IMG/VR virus record: IMGVR_UViG_3300043775_004948
Location: 1-20,833 of that record
Strand: one strand, 5' to 3'
DNA from: a virus
Length of the DNA: 20,833 nucleotides
Below, piece after piece: positions 5,221-12,456 of this stretch. Position numbers and translations under genes: made by a program. A model generated the notes under the pieces. It was given only the letters and a program-made list of their open reading frames with translations. It was not told where the DNA came from and did no database searches. Numbering within the stretch: the stretch's first letter is position 1; the number at the start of each line of letters is the position of its first letter.

Positions 5221-5973
5221 TCAATCTTGTAAATTACTCCAGAAATATTCAATATACTTTTTTCTCGCAATAATCATCTCATTATTGACAAAATCTTTAT
5301 GCAAATCTGTGTTTTTGTATTCTCCCCTCATCAAATGATGAGCAATAAAATTACCATCATATACAAAACTAATTGGATTAAATGAATAAAAATGGTTTCC
5401 CATATAAGGAACACATTTAGACATAACTCTTCTAAAACCAAAATGAGGCTGATTATGCAGCCTAACTCTTATCTCCCAACCAGTATCAGACCACTTGTCC
5501 AAAAGCTTATTATTACATTTATCACAATATTTTTCAACTCTGGCCGTACAATCTAAATCACGAATTTCATCAGTGTAGTATGCTGCTCCCCAAGGCATCG
5601 GAAATGGATGATCCCAAAATTCCGTTCCAATCGCATGATAACCCTGATCAAAATAATGCTCAAAAACTCTTAAAATAGACTTCTTCATCCAGAAAAAATC
5701 TGGGTCCATAATCAAAATATATTTACCTGATGCCTCACCTAAACAATTATTGATTCCACCACCATGAGATAAGTTTTTACCATCAGGATAAATAATTTTT
5801 ACTTTTTCATACTTTTCAGCAATAACATCTAACTCTTCCGACTGATAAGGCCTTGTATTATCACAAACTAAAAATTCAAAATCATCAGAAAATGAATGGA
5901 AAAATTTAGCGTGATATTCAATAAATTCAATTGAATTCCAATTGACTAAAGCTATTGTCCATTTGTTCGACAT
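5221..5973 (-). CDS. GT2-like glycosyltransferase, paralogue 2
   Basis: A 250-residue paralogue, the most diverged of the three. It has WTIALVNWNSIEF at the N-terminus, FEFLVCDN (33-40) and the DXD motif in IMDPDFFWMKK (D90, D92). The conserved blocks PMPWGAAYYTDEIRDLD and IAHHLMRGE follow. A Cys-x-x-Cys (YCDKCNN) sits where paralogue 1 has Cys-Asn-Lys-Cys, while paralogue 3 has lost the second Cys. Its C-terminal third differs most, so it may use another acceptor. Same strand and operon as the other two; the stop lies six bases before paralogue 1. Confidence 0.85.
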   Translation of the reverse strand: MSNKWTIALVNWNSIEFIEYHAKFFHSFSDDFEFLVCDNTRPYQSEELDVIAEKYEKVKIIYPDGKNLSHGGGINNCLGEASGKYILIMDPDFFWMKKSILRVFEHYFDQGYHAIGTEFWDHPFPMPWGAAYYTDEIRDLDCTARVEKYCDKCNNKLLDKWSDTGWEIRVRLHNQPHFGFRRVMSKCVPYMGNHFYSFNPISFVYDGNFIAHHLMRGEYKNTDLHKDFVNNEMIIARKKYIEYFWSNLQD

Positions 5974-6002
5974 AAACTAATTTAGTGAAATAAAAATTAA
6001 AA

Positions 6003-6746
6003 TCAATCGTATAATTGACTCCACATCCATTCTGTGTATTTACCCCTAATTTCTAAAATCTGCTCTTCCGTATAAGATCCCTCTATTTGACTTCCACCTT
6101 TTAAGTGATGAGCAATAACTTTTGTGTCATAAACATATGTTTGTGAGTATCCAGTATTGTATCTTCCCAAATCTGGCACTTGATTAAGAACCTGTCTAAA
6201 CGCCTGATGAGGTTTATTTCCAAGCCTTATTCTAATTTGCCAACCAGTATCATAATCTCTATCATATACCCACGTTCCATATTTCTCGCAAAAAGAAGAT
6301 TTTGCCATTAAATTCAAATCCCTGATTTCATCAGTAATATAAGCTGCACCCCAAGGCATCGGAAAGTCAGTTCCAGCATATTCTGTCCCAACAGCATGAT
6401 ATCCACATTCAAAATATGTTTCTAAAAATGACAATATATTTTTCTTCATCCAAAAAAAATCTGGGTCCATTAACAAAATATATCTACCCTCTGCCCTCTT
6501 CATACATTGATTAAGACCAATTCCATGTGACCCCCAACCACTATTCCTCCATTGTGAATTAACCCATTTCAATTTTGGATATTTCTCTTTAAGATCCTTG
6601 AATTTCTGTGTCTCAATATTACTTTCATTATCACAAACTAAAAATTCAAAATCATCAGAAAACTCATGAAAATATTTCAACTGATATTCAACGAAATCAA
6701 TTGACTTCCAATTCACAGTTCCTATCGTCCACTTAGGCTTTTCCAT
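6003..6746 (-). CDS. GT2-like glycosyltransferase, paralogue 3
   Basis: A 247-residue protein, first in the three-gene minus-strand set. Features are WTIGTVNWKSIDF, FEFLVCDN, DXD in LLMDPDFFWM (D94, D96), MPWGAAYITDEIRDLN, YDTGWQIRIRLGNKP and IAHHLKGGSQ. It is closer to paralogue 1 than to paralogue 2. The short divergent spacer to the plus-strand gene at 6797 holds A+T-rich sequence including AATAAATA close to the start; no strong Shine-Dalgarno is seen. Tandem amplification suggests an ordered chain of sugar additions or antigenic diversification. Confidence 0.85.
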   Translation of the reverse strand: MEKPKWTIGTVNWKSIDFVEYQLKYFHEFSDDFEFLVCDNESNIETQKFKDLKEKYPKLKWVNSQWRNSGWGSHGIGLNQCMKRAEGRYILLMDPDFFWMKKNILSFLETYFECGYHAVGTEYAGTDFPMPWGAAYITDEIRDLNLMAKSSFCEKYGTWVYDRDYDTGWQIRIRLGNKPHQAFRQVLNQVPDLGRYNTGYSQTYVYDTKVIAHHLKGGSQIEGSYTEEQILEIRGKYTEWMWSQLYD

Positions 6747-6782
6747 AATTTATTTATTATCATAAAAAATTAAAAATTCAAT

Positions 6783-6790
6783 GATAAATA
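6783..6790 (+). promoter_or_regulatory. GATAAATA, possible late-promoter box
   Basis: One base from the T4 late consensus TATAAATA, six bases before the ATG at 6797. If used, the mRNA would be nearly leaderless. A chance match in A+T-rich DNA is quite possible. Confidence 0.25.
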
Positions 6791-6796
6791 AACATT

Positions 6797-7609
6797 ATGC
6801 TCAAATTCAATGAATTCATCAAAGAAAAATACGAAAACCAATTTTTTATAGAAACTGGAACAAGCAAATATGAATTGCTTATGATTGAAAACGAAGTTAT
6901 CAGCAAAATTGATAACCTTTTAGATAAAGAAAAATCAACCAAAGAAGAAGAACCCGAAACTAAAAATCCACCCGAAAATAAAGCTAAACCTAAATTAACA
7001 ATGGCCAAAGTATACGAATATTTCAAGAAAGCAATCAAGGCCCTCGGAATCGTTACAGTCATGGGCGCAGCTATTTATATCGGCTTTAGATTTGACTTCA
7101 TCAGAAAAATGTTCCCATTCCTAGCACCATTCATCGACGCAATAGGAAGCAAAACATACGAGTTCTTATCAAAATGGACTGGAAATTTTGGATACGATGC
7201 ATTCGTAAAACTTATGAACTGGTCAAAAGACTTCGCTATTTGGCTTGTCACAAAAGCCTCCGATATGCTAGGCATAACACCTGCAATCAAAAAAGCAATG
7301 GAACTACTCGGAATGGCACAAGATAAAGCATTAGATGTCGGAGATGATGTCTCCTCTTATCTAAAAGGCGGTACAAGTCAATACGACAACCCAGATTGGA
7401 CAAGAGATTCTGTTTATAGCAAAAGCCCAACATACGACGATGCAGGAAAATTATTGCCCAAAGATCAATGGAAACCATGGTCATACGACAGCCGCTCAAT
7501 ATACCCAACAACACCAAAAATCGATACTAATTTCCCTAGCCCAGAAGGACTCGCAGATAGATTCAATAAAACACCATCTTGGATGGATGATATCAAAAAA
7601 TTAAAATAA
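6797..7609 (+). CDS. Candidate packaged (ejection) protein with targeting peptide and membrane segment
   Basis: A 270-residue protein. Its first ten residues, MLKFNEFIKE, closely resemble T4 capsid-targeting sequences (such as MKTYQEFIAE of internal protein III), which send proteins into the prohead and are cut after Glu by gp21. An acidic, Lys/Glu/Pro-rich linker (45-68) leads to a hydrophobic stretch, about 80-98 (LGIVTVMGAAIYIGF), and further amphipathic helices to about 190. The C-terminal part is Pro/Tyr/Asp-rich. The layout suits a protein injected with the DNA that contacts the membrane, but this is inference. No clear ribosome binding site. It is convergent with the next gene, with only seven bases between them. 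Confidence 0.75.
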   Translation: MLKFNEFIKEKYENQFFIETGTSKYELLMIENEVISKIDNLLDKEKSTKEEEPETKNPPENKAKPKLTMAKVYEYFKKAIKALGIVTVMGAAIYIGFRFDFIRKMFPFLAPFIDAIGSKTYEFLSKWTGNFGYDAFVKLMNWSKDFAIWLVTKASDMLGITPAIKKAMELLGMAQDKALDVGDDVSSYLKGGTSQYDNPDWTRDSVYSKSPTYDDAGKLLPKDQWKPWSYDSRSIYPTTPKIDTNFPSPEGLADRFNKTPSWMDDIKKLK

Positions 7610-7616
7610 ATGATAA

Positions 7617-8102
7617 CTATCTTCTAATCTGAGAAACCTGATCTGGAGAAAGCTCAATAAAACAAACAAAATCAAAACAATCACTGTGAATGTTCAAAGC
7701 ATCAATGTGCAACTTGTCACCAATAAGCTTTAACTTGGCATCTCTAATCGTATGGTCAAATTTAACACTATGTTTTTTATAAACCTTCAACTTATGCTTC
7801 GCAATGTCATCACCAAATGAATCAACAAAATCATCCAACTGATCATCTGTAAGCTCCAAAGTAGTCTTTATATTACTCTTGCTAGCAAGACGACTTTGCT
7901 CTGGACTAAGACCATCCTTTGAACGAACAGGATCAATATGCATCAGGTTGTTATCAAAATTAATATCATATAAACCTAAAATACCCTTGTCTGTATCAGG
8001 ACGAGAAAGAAGATTAAATCCTAATATCTCATGATACTGATCCTCATTTATAACACCAGCTAAATAATGCAGATAACTCGATTCATAAAAATTATTATTC
8101 AT
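7617..8102 (-). CDS. Hypothetical phage protein (161 aa)
   Basis: An acidic 161-residue protein. The N-terminal segment YLHYLAGVINEDQYHEILG (about 10-28) resembles short helices I recall near the N-termini of other phage virion proteins and could act as a targeting peptide cut after Ile-Asn-Glu. The middle is Asp/Lys-rich with ELTDDQLDDFVDSFGDDI, and the C-terminus alternates strands and acidic turns. No catalytic motif. GAGG precedes the start, and GATAAATA lies just upstream. Function unknown. Confidence 0.7.
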   Translation of the reverse strand: MNNNFYESSYLHYLAGVINEDQYHEILGFNLLSRPDTDKGILGLYDINFDNNLMHIDPVRSKDGLSPEQSRLASKSNIKTTLELTDDQLDDFVDSFGDDIAKHKLKVYKKHSVKFDHTIRDAKLKLIGDKLHIDALNIHSDCFDFVCFIELSPDQVSQIRR

Positions 8103-8114
8103 AAAACCTCAAAC

Positions 8115-8122
8115 TATTTATC
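8115..8122 (-). promoter_or_regulatory. GATAAATA, possible late-promoter box
   Basis: On the minus strand, 12 bases upstream of the ATG at 8102 and one base from TATAAATA, with GAGG between box and start. The same variant box occurs before the gene at 6797. Confidence 0.35.
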
Positions 8123-8250
8123 AACATAAACAAAATAATTTTAATTATTTCCAACTTACTTTCTTAAGTAATTGGCCTTTATTTTCTCACTAAACAAGAG
8201 TACAATAACCATCTCAAGGCAAGTCTAGCTCAATAGAAGAGGCTATTCAA

Positions 8251-8634
8251 ATGCAACTCGAAACTCCAAAAATTTTCTCGAAACTCATAAAGAAAGTAAT
8301 CGAAGACAAATCTTTGCTAAATAATGATGTATTTATTGGAATTTTGAAAGAAGCATCCTTAGAATGGAGCAATTTCGTCCTGCAATTTAACGCAGGCAAT
8401 AATCGTAGCTATAACCTCAATAGGTCTGGAAAAATGATTAATACCATCTACATGGCTGTTTGTGGCCAACATCGTGCCGAATCAAGCTGGGAATGGATTT
8501 TGAGCGATGTGGAAAGCATAAATAAAATTTGTGATTTTGAAATAAAAAATAATGTATATTTTTTACAACGACACGATAAACCTGAGATAGATTATGAAAT
8601 CAGAAAATATATTCATATGCCAAAAGATTATTGA
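8251..8634 (+). CDS. Hypothetical protein (127 aa)
   Basis: A 127-residue protein with AGAGG nine bases before the ATG. Mostly helical by eye: IFSKLIKKVIEDKSLLNN, then an Asn-rich turn (NAGNNRSYNLNRSGK), a hydrophobic helix with Cys (MAVCGQHRAESSWEWIL), and a basic/aromatic end. No known domain recognised. It stands alone on the plus strand between two minus-strand genes, divergent from the 161-residue gene and convergent with the sulfotransferase gene. Confidence 0.65.
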   Translation: MQLETPKIFSKLIKKVIEDKSLLNNDVFIGILKEASLEWSNFVLQFNAGNNRSYNLNRSGKMINTIYMAVCGQHRAESSWEWILSDVESINKICDFEIKNNVYFLQRHDKPEIDYEIRKYIHMPKDY

Positions 8635-8661
8635 TTTATTTTTTTCTTCTTCTTGGAATAA

Positions 8662-9294
8662 CTAACCGTTCATTGAATTCCAAATTTTCATGTCTTCAGC
8701 ATAATATGCTTCTACTCTTTTAATTTGCTCTTCTGTCAAAACAGGCTTAGTATACTTGCCTTCATTTACTCTAGGCAATGGCCAATCAAGATTTGCATCA
8801 CGACAAAGTTTCTCTAAATCATCAGGAAACTTGTATAACTTTGTATCAGGACCATTATAAATATGCTGCGGCAACAAATGAGTGTCATTTCTAGCGTTTC
8901 TTGGCAGTTTTTGAAAAACCATCTTTCCATTTGACTCCAAAGCACTTATTGTTACCTCTGGATCAATTTGCAAATGAGCAACAGCAGATATAAACCTGTC
9001 AACAGGCTCTCTTACCAATAAAAGAATCGGAGGATTAGGATTTGGTTTTGTTAAACATACACTCTGCCAAAATGCCACAGAATCACATTTATCATTGTAT
9101 ATGGATTTTTGAATAGATTCAGGTAATGTTTTTATGAATTCAGCAGATAATCCCTCTGTGTTCTTTCTGTGCCTCTCTAAAGTATCTACCAATCTTTCAG
9201 GATAATACTTATGTACAATAGAAAATGCCAAGGCTGTTGATGCAACCTTGGCATTAAATGCTATGCAACAATTAGGAAGAATAAAGTAAAACAT
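8662..9294 (-). CDS. Sulfotransferase family protein (Sulfotransfer_2-like)
   Basis: A 210-residue protein with both signatures of PAPS-dependent sulfotransferases. Near the N-terminus, NAKVAST (14-20) matches the 5'-phosphosulfate loop (Lys16 with Ser19/Thr20). VREPVDRFISA (94-104) matches the 3'-phosphate-binding motif (Arg95, Ser103). Such enzymes move a sulfuryl group from PAPS to hydroxyls of sugars or other acceptors. It is short compared with eukaryotic carbohydrate sulfotransferases (300+) but similar to compact bacterial and phage members. AGG precedes the ATG. Its placement near three glycosyltransferases and an acetyltransferase suggests action on a glycan. The acceptor, and whether PAPS comes from the host, are unknown. 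Confidence 0.8.
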   Translation of the reverse strand: MFYFILPNCCIAFNAKVASTALAFSIVHKYYPERLVDTLERHRKNTEGLSAEFIKTLPESIQKSIYNDKCDSVAFWQSVCLTKPNPNPPILLLVREPVDRFISAVAHLQIDPEVTISALESNGKMVFQKLPRNARNDTHLLPQHIYNGPDTKLYKFPDDLEKLCRDANLDWPLPRVNEGKYTKPVLTEEQIKRVEAYYAEDMKIWNSMNG

Positions 9295-9322
9295 AACCTA
9301 TTATAGTTACGCTCAATTAAAT

Positions 9323-9730
9323 TCAACCCTGCGCTGGTGCAACTTCTGGTTCTGGTGTTGGTGCAACTTCTGGTTCTGGTGTTGGTGCAACTTCTGGTTC
9401 TGGTGTTGGTGCAACTTCTGGTTCTGGTGTTGGTGCAACTTCTGGTTCTGGTGTTGGTGCAACTTCTGGTGCAACTTCTGGTGCAACTTCTGGTGCAACT
9501 TCTGGTGCCGCTGGATCAACTAATGTAAATTTTAATTTAGTATTAGAATACAGTCTATTAAATCGCCTTACAAAAGTTTCAAGACCACCTATTCTCTCTA
9601 AAACTTTGTTGGAAATTTTGCCCATTCTAACTCCAGAATTTTGATCCGAAGATAATGTGGCTACACCTTTATTTTCCACAGCACGAATAATTTCGACGTT
9701 TTTTTCATTCTTAACAATCTTAATTTCCAT
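9323..9730 (-). CDS. Probable virion protein with Pro-Glu-Val-Ala repeat tail
   Basis: A 135-residue protein with an ideal AAGGAGG site. Residues 1-72 form a compact basic domain, with GVRMGKISNKVLERIGGLETFVRRFNRLY as the main helical part. The remaining half is repeats: four PEVA units, then five alternating with PTPEP, ending PEVAPAQG. The tail should be extended and acidic, like a spacer or stalk. The domain is not recognised. Position beside another late gene suggests a structural role, for example a fibre, decoration or adaptor protein. Repeat number is probably variable between relatives. Confidence 0.75.
   Translation of the reverse strand: MEIKIVKNEKNVEIIRAVENKGVATLSSDQNSGVRMGKISNKVLERIGGLETFVRRFNRLYSNTKLKFTLVDPAAPEVAPEVAPEVAPEVAPTPEPEVAPTPEPEVAPTPEPEVAPTPEPEVAPTPEPEVAPAQG
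9336..9503 (-). repeat. Tandem repeat, five 24-bp and four 12-bp units
   Basis: Read on the plus strand, five identical 24-bp units beginning GGTGCAACTTCT start at 9336, 9360, 9384, 9408 and 9432. Four 12-bp units GGTGCAACTTCT follow from 9456 to 9503. All stay in frame in the minus-strand gene. Identity at DNA level implies recent expansion or ongoing homogenisation. Confidence 0.97.
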
Positions 9731-9757
9731 TTATGCCTCCTTTTTTATAAATAGAAA

Positions 9758-10117
9758 TCAATCGTTTGTGCTGACATCATCAAGTGGAGTAAATTTTCCA
9801 CTTGGACTCTTAATGATGACATAATCCAAATCAGCTTTCTTGTAAGTATATACTCTAAATCCAGTGCAAATATTGTCTCCGTTTAGAAGTTTCTCAGCAA
9901 GAAATGCCTGTGTTGAACAAAGAAGAGTCAAATTTTGAGGAATATCGTAAACACTTGATGGCAAATCAATCTGTACATTACCACCATCAGCGAAAGCAGT
10001 TCCGTGAAAAACAATGTGTGGATCAAGCAAAGATGAAAACTGATTGCGATTATTGCCGGGACCACGGGTAACACCTGCTGCTCCCTTACCGACTCCTGTG
10101 GCTGATGTAGCTCCCAT
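9758..10117 (-). CDS. Probable small virion protein (119 aa), late-expressed
   Basis: A 119-residue protein with a Gly/Ala/Thr-rich flexible start (MGATSATGVGKGAAGVTRG) followed by a beta-rich domain (about 33-110) containing DPHIVFHGTAFADGG, a Leu-Cys-Ser-Thr turn and FRVYTYKKADLDYVIIKS. No enzyme motif. AAGGAG lies six bases before the ATG, and an exact TATAAATA box is upstream, so high late expression and a structural role (decoration or small fibre-associated protein) are likely. Identity unknown. Confidence 0.72.
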   Translation of the reverse strand: MGATSATGVGKGAAGVTRGPGNNRNQFSSLLDPHIVFHGTAFADGGNVQIDLPSSVYDIPQNLTLLCSTQAFLAEKLLNGDNICTGFRVYTYKKADLDYVIIKSPSGKFTPLDDVSTND

Positions 10118-10169
10118 TTTATCTCCTTGAAAAAATATTTAATTTTTATACATAATGAAACATTCAATA

Positions 10170-10177
10170 TATTTATA
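10170..10177 (-). promoter_or_regulatory. T4-type late promoter box TATAAATA
   Basis: An exact TATAAATA on the minus strand, about 53 bases before the ATG of the 119-residue gene. In T4 this octamer is read by the phage sigma factor gp55 with the sliding clamp and needs no -35 element. The leader then carries a strong ribosome site. Confidence 0.65.
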
Positions 10178-10232
10178 CAAATCAACAAATATTTAGTAAT
10201 TTTACTATGCCAATTTGGTGAAAATTATTCTT

Positions 10233-10254
10233 TTTTCAAGCCTCTTTCTTCTTC
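10233..10254 (-). repeat. 22-bp direct repeat flanking the methyltransferase gene, downstream copy
   Basis: Matches 10927-10948 at 21 of 22 bases (the one change is at 10239). On the minus strand it reads as the end of the nuclease gene (Lys-Lys-Lys-Glu-Ala-stop) repeated just past the methyltransferase stop. Confidence 0.85.
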
Positions 10255-10258
10255 TTAA

Positions 10259-10933
10259 TCACTTTAACCAAATATATTCCTTGTAAACATTCTTGTTGCC
10301 TCTCGATTCAGTTAAAGGTTCAAATGGCAACCAAGTTCCTCCATCTGACTCACAAACAATCACCTGACCCATCCTATCCCTACACCATGTACCCAAAATA
10401 TCATAATCAATCAACTTGCTTCCATGCTTATAATATTTTCCACCCACATAATATGGCGGATCAATAAACCATGTCGCCTCACAATTTTCAACATCTCTAT
10501 AATCACCTAAATCAATTTTCCAATGCCTAATCTTTTCCAAATTTTCAGCAATATACTGTAACTTATAATCTTGTGTGTTAGGACGAACTACTGTTTTCCA
10601 TCTCGATGCTGTCTTCTTCGGCATAGATGGTGCTCCTGTTATGATAAAACCAACCAAATCCTTTCTCTCCTGACAATCCCACTCAAAATTATCCGTAGAT
10701 TCACCAAACTTCAAACGCCTTGTCGATAAAATATCTTCCTTGCTACATTTCTGTAACCATTTCCACAAATTAACCAACAATTCATACTTCTCAATCAAAT
10801 GAACTTCACGATCCCAATACAATAAGGAATATTGGGCAGTACCAGCAAATGGCTCTATTATTTTTGAATAACGTGGAACAGGATATTTCCCCGCAACCTT
10901 CGATTTACTACCATAATATCCCCACATTTTCAT
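10259..10933 (-). CDS. Dam-type (D12 class) N6-adenine DNA methyltransferase
   Basis: A 224-residue enzyme that would transfer methyl from S-adenosylmethionine to adenine N6. YYGSK (6-10) fits the N-terminal SAM-contacting motif, IIEPFAGTAQY (25-35) is motif I (SAM binding), and IDPPYY (157-162) is the DPPY catalytic motif, in the order of the D12/alpha group like T4 and E. coli Dam (about 260-278 residues). The recognition sequence cannot be read from the protein. Its ATG overlaps the nuclease stop by four bases, so the two are co-translated, and the gene is flanked by near-identical 22-bp repeats. Plausible roles are protecting phage DNA from host restriction or from the partner nuclease. 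Confidence 0.92.
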   Translation of the reverse strand: MKMWGYYGSKSKVAGKYPVPRYSKIIEPFAGTAQYSLLYWDREVHLIEKYELLVNLWKWLQKCSKEDILSTRRLKFGESTDNFEWDCQERKDLVGFIITGAPSMPKKTASRWKTVVRPNTQDYKLQYIAENLEKIRHWKIDLGDYRDVENCEATWFIDPPYYVGGKYYKHGSKLIDYDILGTWCRDRMGQVIVCESDGGTWLPFEPLTESRGNKNVYKEYIWLK

Positions 10934-10948
10934 GCCTCTTTCTTCTTC
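10927..10948 (-). repeat. 22-bp direct repeat flanking the methyltransferase gene, upstream copy
   Basis: This copy contains the last codons and stop of the nuclease gene and the first bases of the methyltransferase gene. Its partner is at 10233-10254, 694 bases away. Confidence 0.85.
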
Positions 10949-12456
10949 GCATAACTAGCCTTCATCTTCTCAGAACGACAAGGCTTACACATAGTACAAT
11001 ATCCATCACGCTTGCTCTTGTCAGGACTAAATTGCTCAAATAATTTAACTTCCTTACACTTATTACATTCCTTCTTGCCATCAGATGAATAAGGGTTATC
11101 TTTCCTCAAACTCAATTTGGGTTTGCTGCCAGCTATATGCCCTCCCTCACGCTCACAAATGTATCGCCCATTCCTAGCTATGTTCTTGTCATAAGTCAGC
11201 CTCAAAGCCATATGAACCTCATTACAGAAGACACAGGGGACTTCTACAGTTTTTGTAGCTATATGTTTTTTGTAATGTTTTTTCACACTTTCATTGTGAC
11301 GATCTCTTCTTTCTTCAACATAATCAATTCCTTGTATTTCTGAAAGAAACATGTCAGCCCAACAAACAGCTTTGTATTCAGAATCAAATCCCAGTTCTTT
11401 CTCTGTCCACAACTGGAATCTCCAACTGTTTTCACAAGCAATTTTCTTGTTGTCTTCAATTTGTTGCTTACATGCTTCTATTTTGAGTCTTGGTTTGACT
11501 TCAATTATTGAAACAACGCCAGATTTGTATGTAACGAGAAAATCAATAATTCTTTCCCTTCCGTCAATAGAAGCTGTAACTTGAGTAGTATAAAAATCAA
11601 CAGCTTCATCGTTGTCAAGTATTGTTGCTGCTCTTAACTCATAGCTTGATTGATAATAAATTGTTTTTGGTCTGCTTTTTTTAGTTTCATAAAAACCATG
11701 CCTGCGAGTAGCAAATGAATTTGTAACAACTTTCCTAATTTTGTATATCCAACGCTTTTTTCCAGCGTCATAAACCTGAACCAAACCTCTTTCTTCTGCC
11801 CATTCCCTTTCTGTCAGTCCTTCTGGACAGTCAACATTTTGCTTTTTTTGACTTTGTTTGCTGTAAGCTTTTTCAATGTTTTCACGCTCAACATAAAAGT
11901 AATCAGGAACTAATTCACTTTCTAAAGTAAAGCCGAGTTTATCATAAACAGTTCCAAGACTGTAACGATTATCACTAAAGCTGATTATCTTATCGATTCC
12001 TTGAGCTTTTGCCCAAACTAAAGCAGCATTAAATAATTTACTGGCTCCACCAACTACCCTTACACTATTCTTAAAACACATCCTATCAAGCAAAACATCT
12101 TCATTGTTACGATGATGTCTGCCCAAAGAAAGAACTCCTAGAAGCTCATCTCCTTCAAATATTCCAAATGCAATAATCGCAAGGGTGTTTGCTCCTTGAA
12201 TGTGATATTTATTACAGAATTTTCTCATCACATCAGTTTCAATTGCTGTTACTTTGCATTTTCTTGCAAAAACCGATCTCATGTTGTTGCTTGTATATGA
12301 ATTAACATGTGATTTGATCTGTTGTTCTTTTTTTATGAATTCATGTTTATAGAAAAGGAATGAATTAGGATTTATTTTACGGGCAACTTCAAGGACTTCC
12401 TTAGCCCAATGCTTGTTCTGATTTAACTCACTCATCACGATGATGTTTGGTTCCAT
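10930..12456 (-). CDS. Multidomain nuclease: GNAT-like fold + TnsA-like PD-(D/E)XK + zinc fingers
   Basis: A 508-residue protein. Residues about 60-190 look like a GNAT-type fold (TLAIIAFGIFEGDELLGVLSLG, then VVGGASKLFNAALVWAKAQG and a Tyr-Asp-Lys-Leu-Gly-Phe end), a module I recall from phage homing-type endonucleases. Residues about 262-355 form a PD-(D/E)XK core: YYQSSYELRA (Glu273), IDFLV (Asp305) and IIEVKP (Glu319, Lys321), spaced as in TnsA. The C-terminus has Cys pairs 408/411 and 464/467 with 487/490/493, the latter resembling zinc motifs beside HNH/EndoVII nucleases. AGAGG precedes the ATG, with a sigma70-like promoter upstream. Position next to the capsid gene and the adjoining methyltransferase suggest a free-standing homing endonuclease or a restriction-type partner. 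Confidence 0.8.
   Translation of the reverse strand: MEPNIIVMSELNQNKHWAKEVLEVARKINPNSFLFYKHEFIKKEQQIKSHVNSYTSNNMRSVFARKCKVTAIETDVMRKFCNKYHIQGANTLAIIAFGIFEGDELLGVLSLGRHHRNNEDVLLDRMCFKNSVRVVGGASKLFNAALVWAKAQGIDKIISFSDNRYSLGTVYDKLGFTLESELVPDYFYVERENIEKAYSKQSQKKQNVDCPEGLTEREWAEERGLVQVYDAGKKRWIYKIRKVVTNSFATRRHGFYETKKSRPKTIYYQSSYELRAATILDNDEAVDFYTTQVTASIDGRERIIDFLVTYKSGVVSIIEVKPRLKIEACKQQIEDNKKIACENSWRFQLWTEKELGFDSEYKAVCWADMFLSEIQGIDYVEERRDRHNESVKKHYKKHIATKTVEVPCVFCNEVHMALRLTYDKNIARNGRYICEREGGHIAGSKPKLSLRKDNPYSSDGKKECNKCKEVKLFEQFSPDKSKRDGYCTMCKPCRSEKMKASYAKKKEA

Noticed and set aside
8218-8291. tRNA-like D-arm (TAGCTCAATAG matches the A-box)
   Set aside because: No partner for the GGCAAGT acceptor strand is found about 70 bases on, no convincing anticodon or T arm is formed, and the stretch runs into the start of the gene at 8251. 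At most a tRNA remnant.
9288-9316. Sigma70-like promoter (TTGAAT / TATAAT) before the sulfotransferase gene
   Set aside because: The spacing is only 15 bases and the -35 is poor; the -10 overlaps the ribosome site region, leaving almost no leader.
9337-9528. Plus-strand ORF of Val-Leu-Val-Gln-Leu-Leu repeats
   Set aside because: It is the antisense reading of the Pro-Glu-Val-Ala minisatellite; the minus-strand gene has an ideal ribosome site and a normal non-repeat domain.
9746-9753. TATAAATA on the plus strand between two minus-strand genes
   Set aside because: It points away from the gene whose ribosome site it borders and would drive antisense transcription. Probably chance in A+T-rich DNA.
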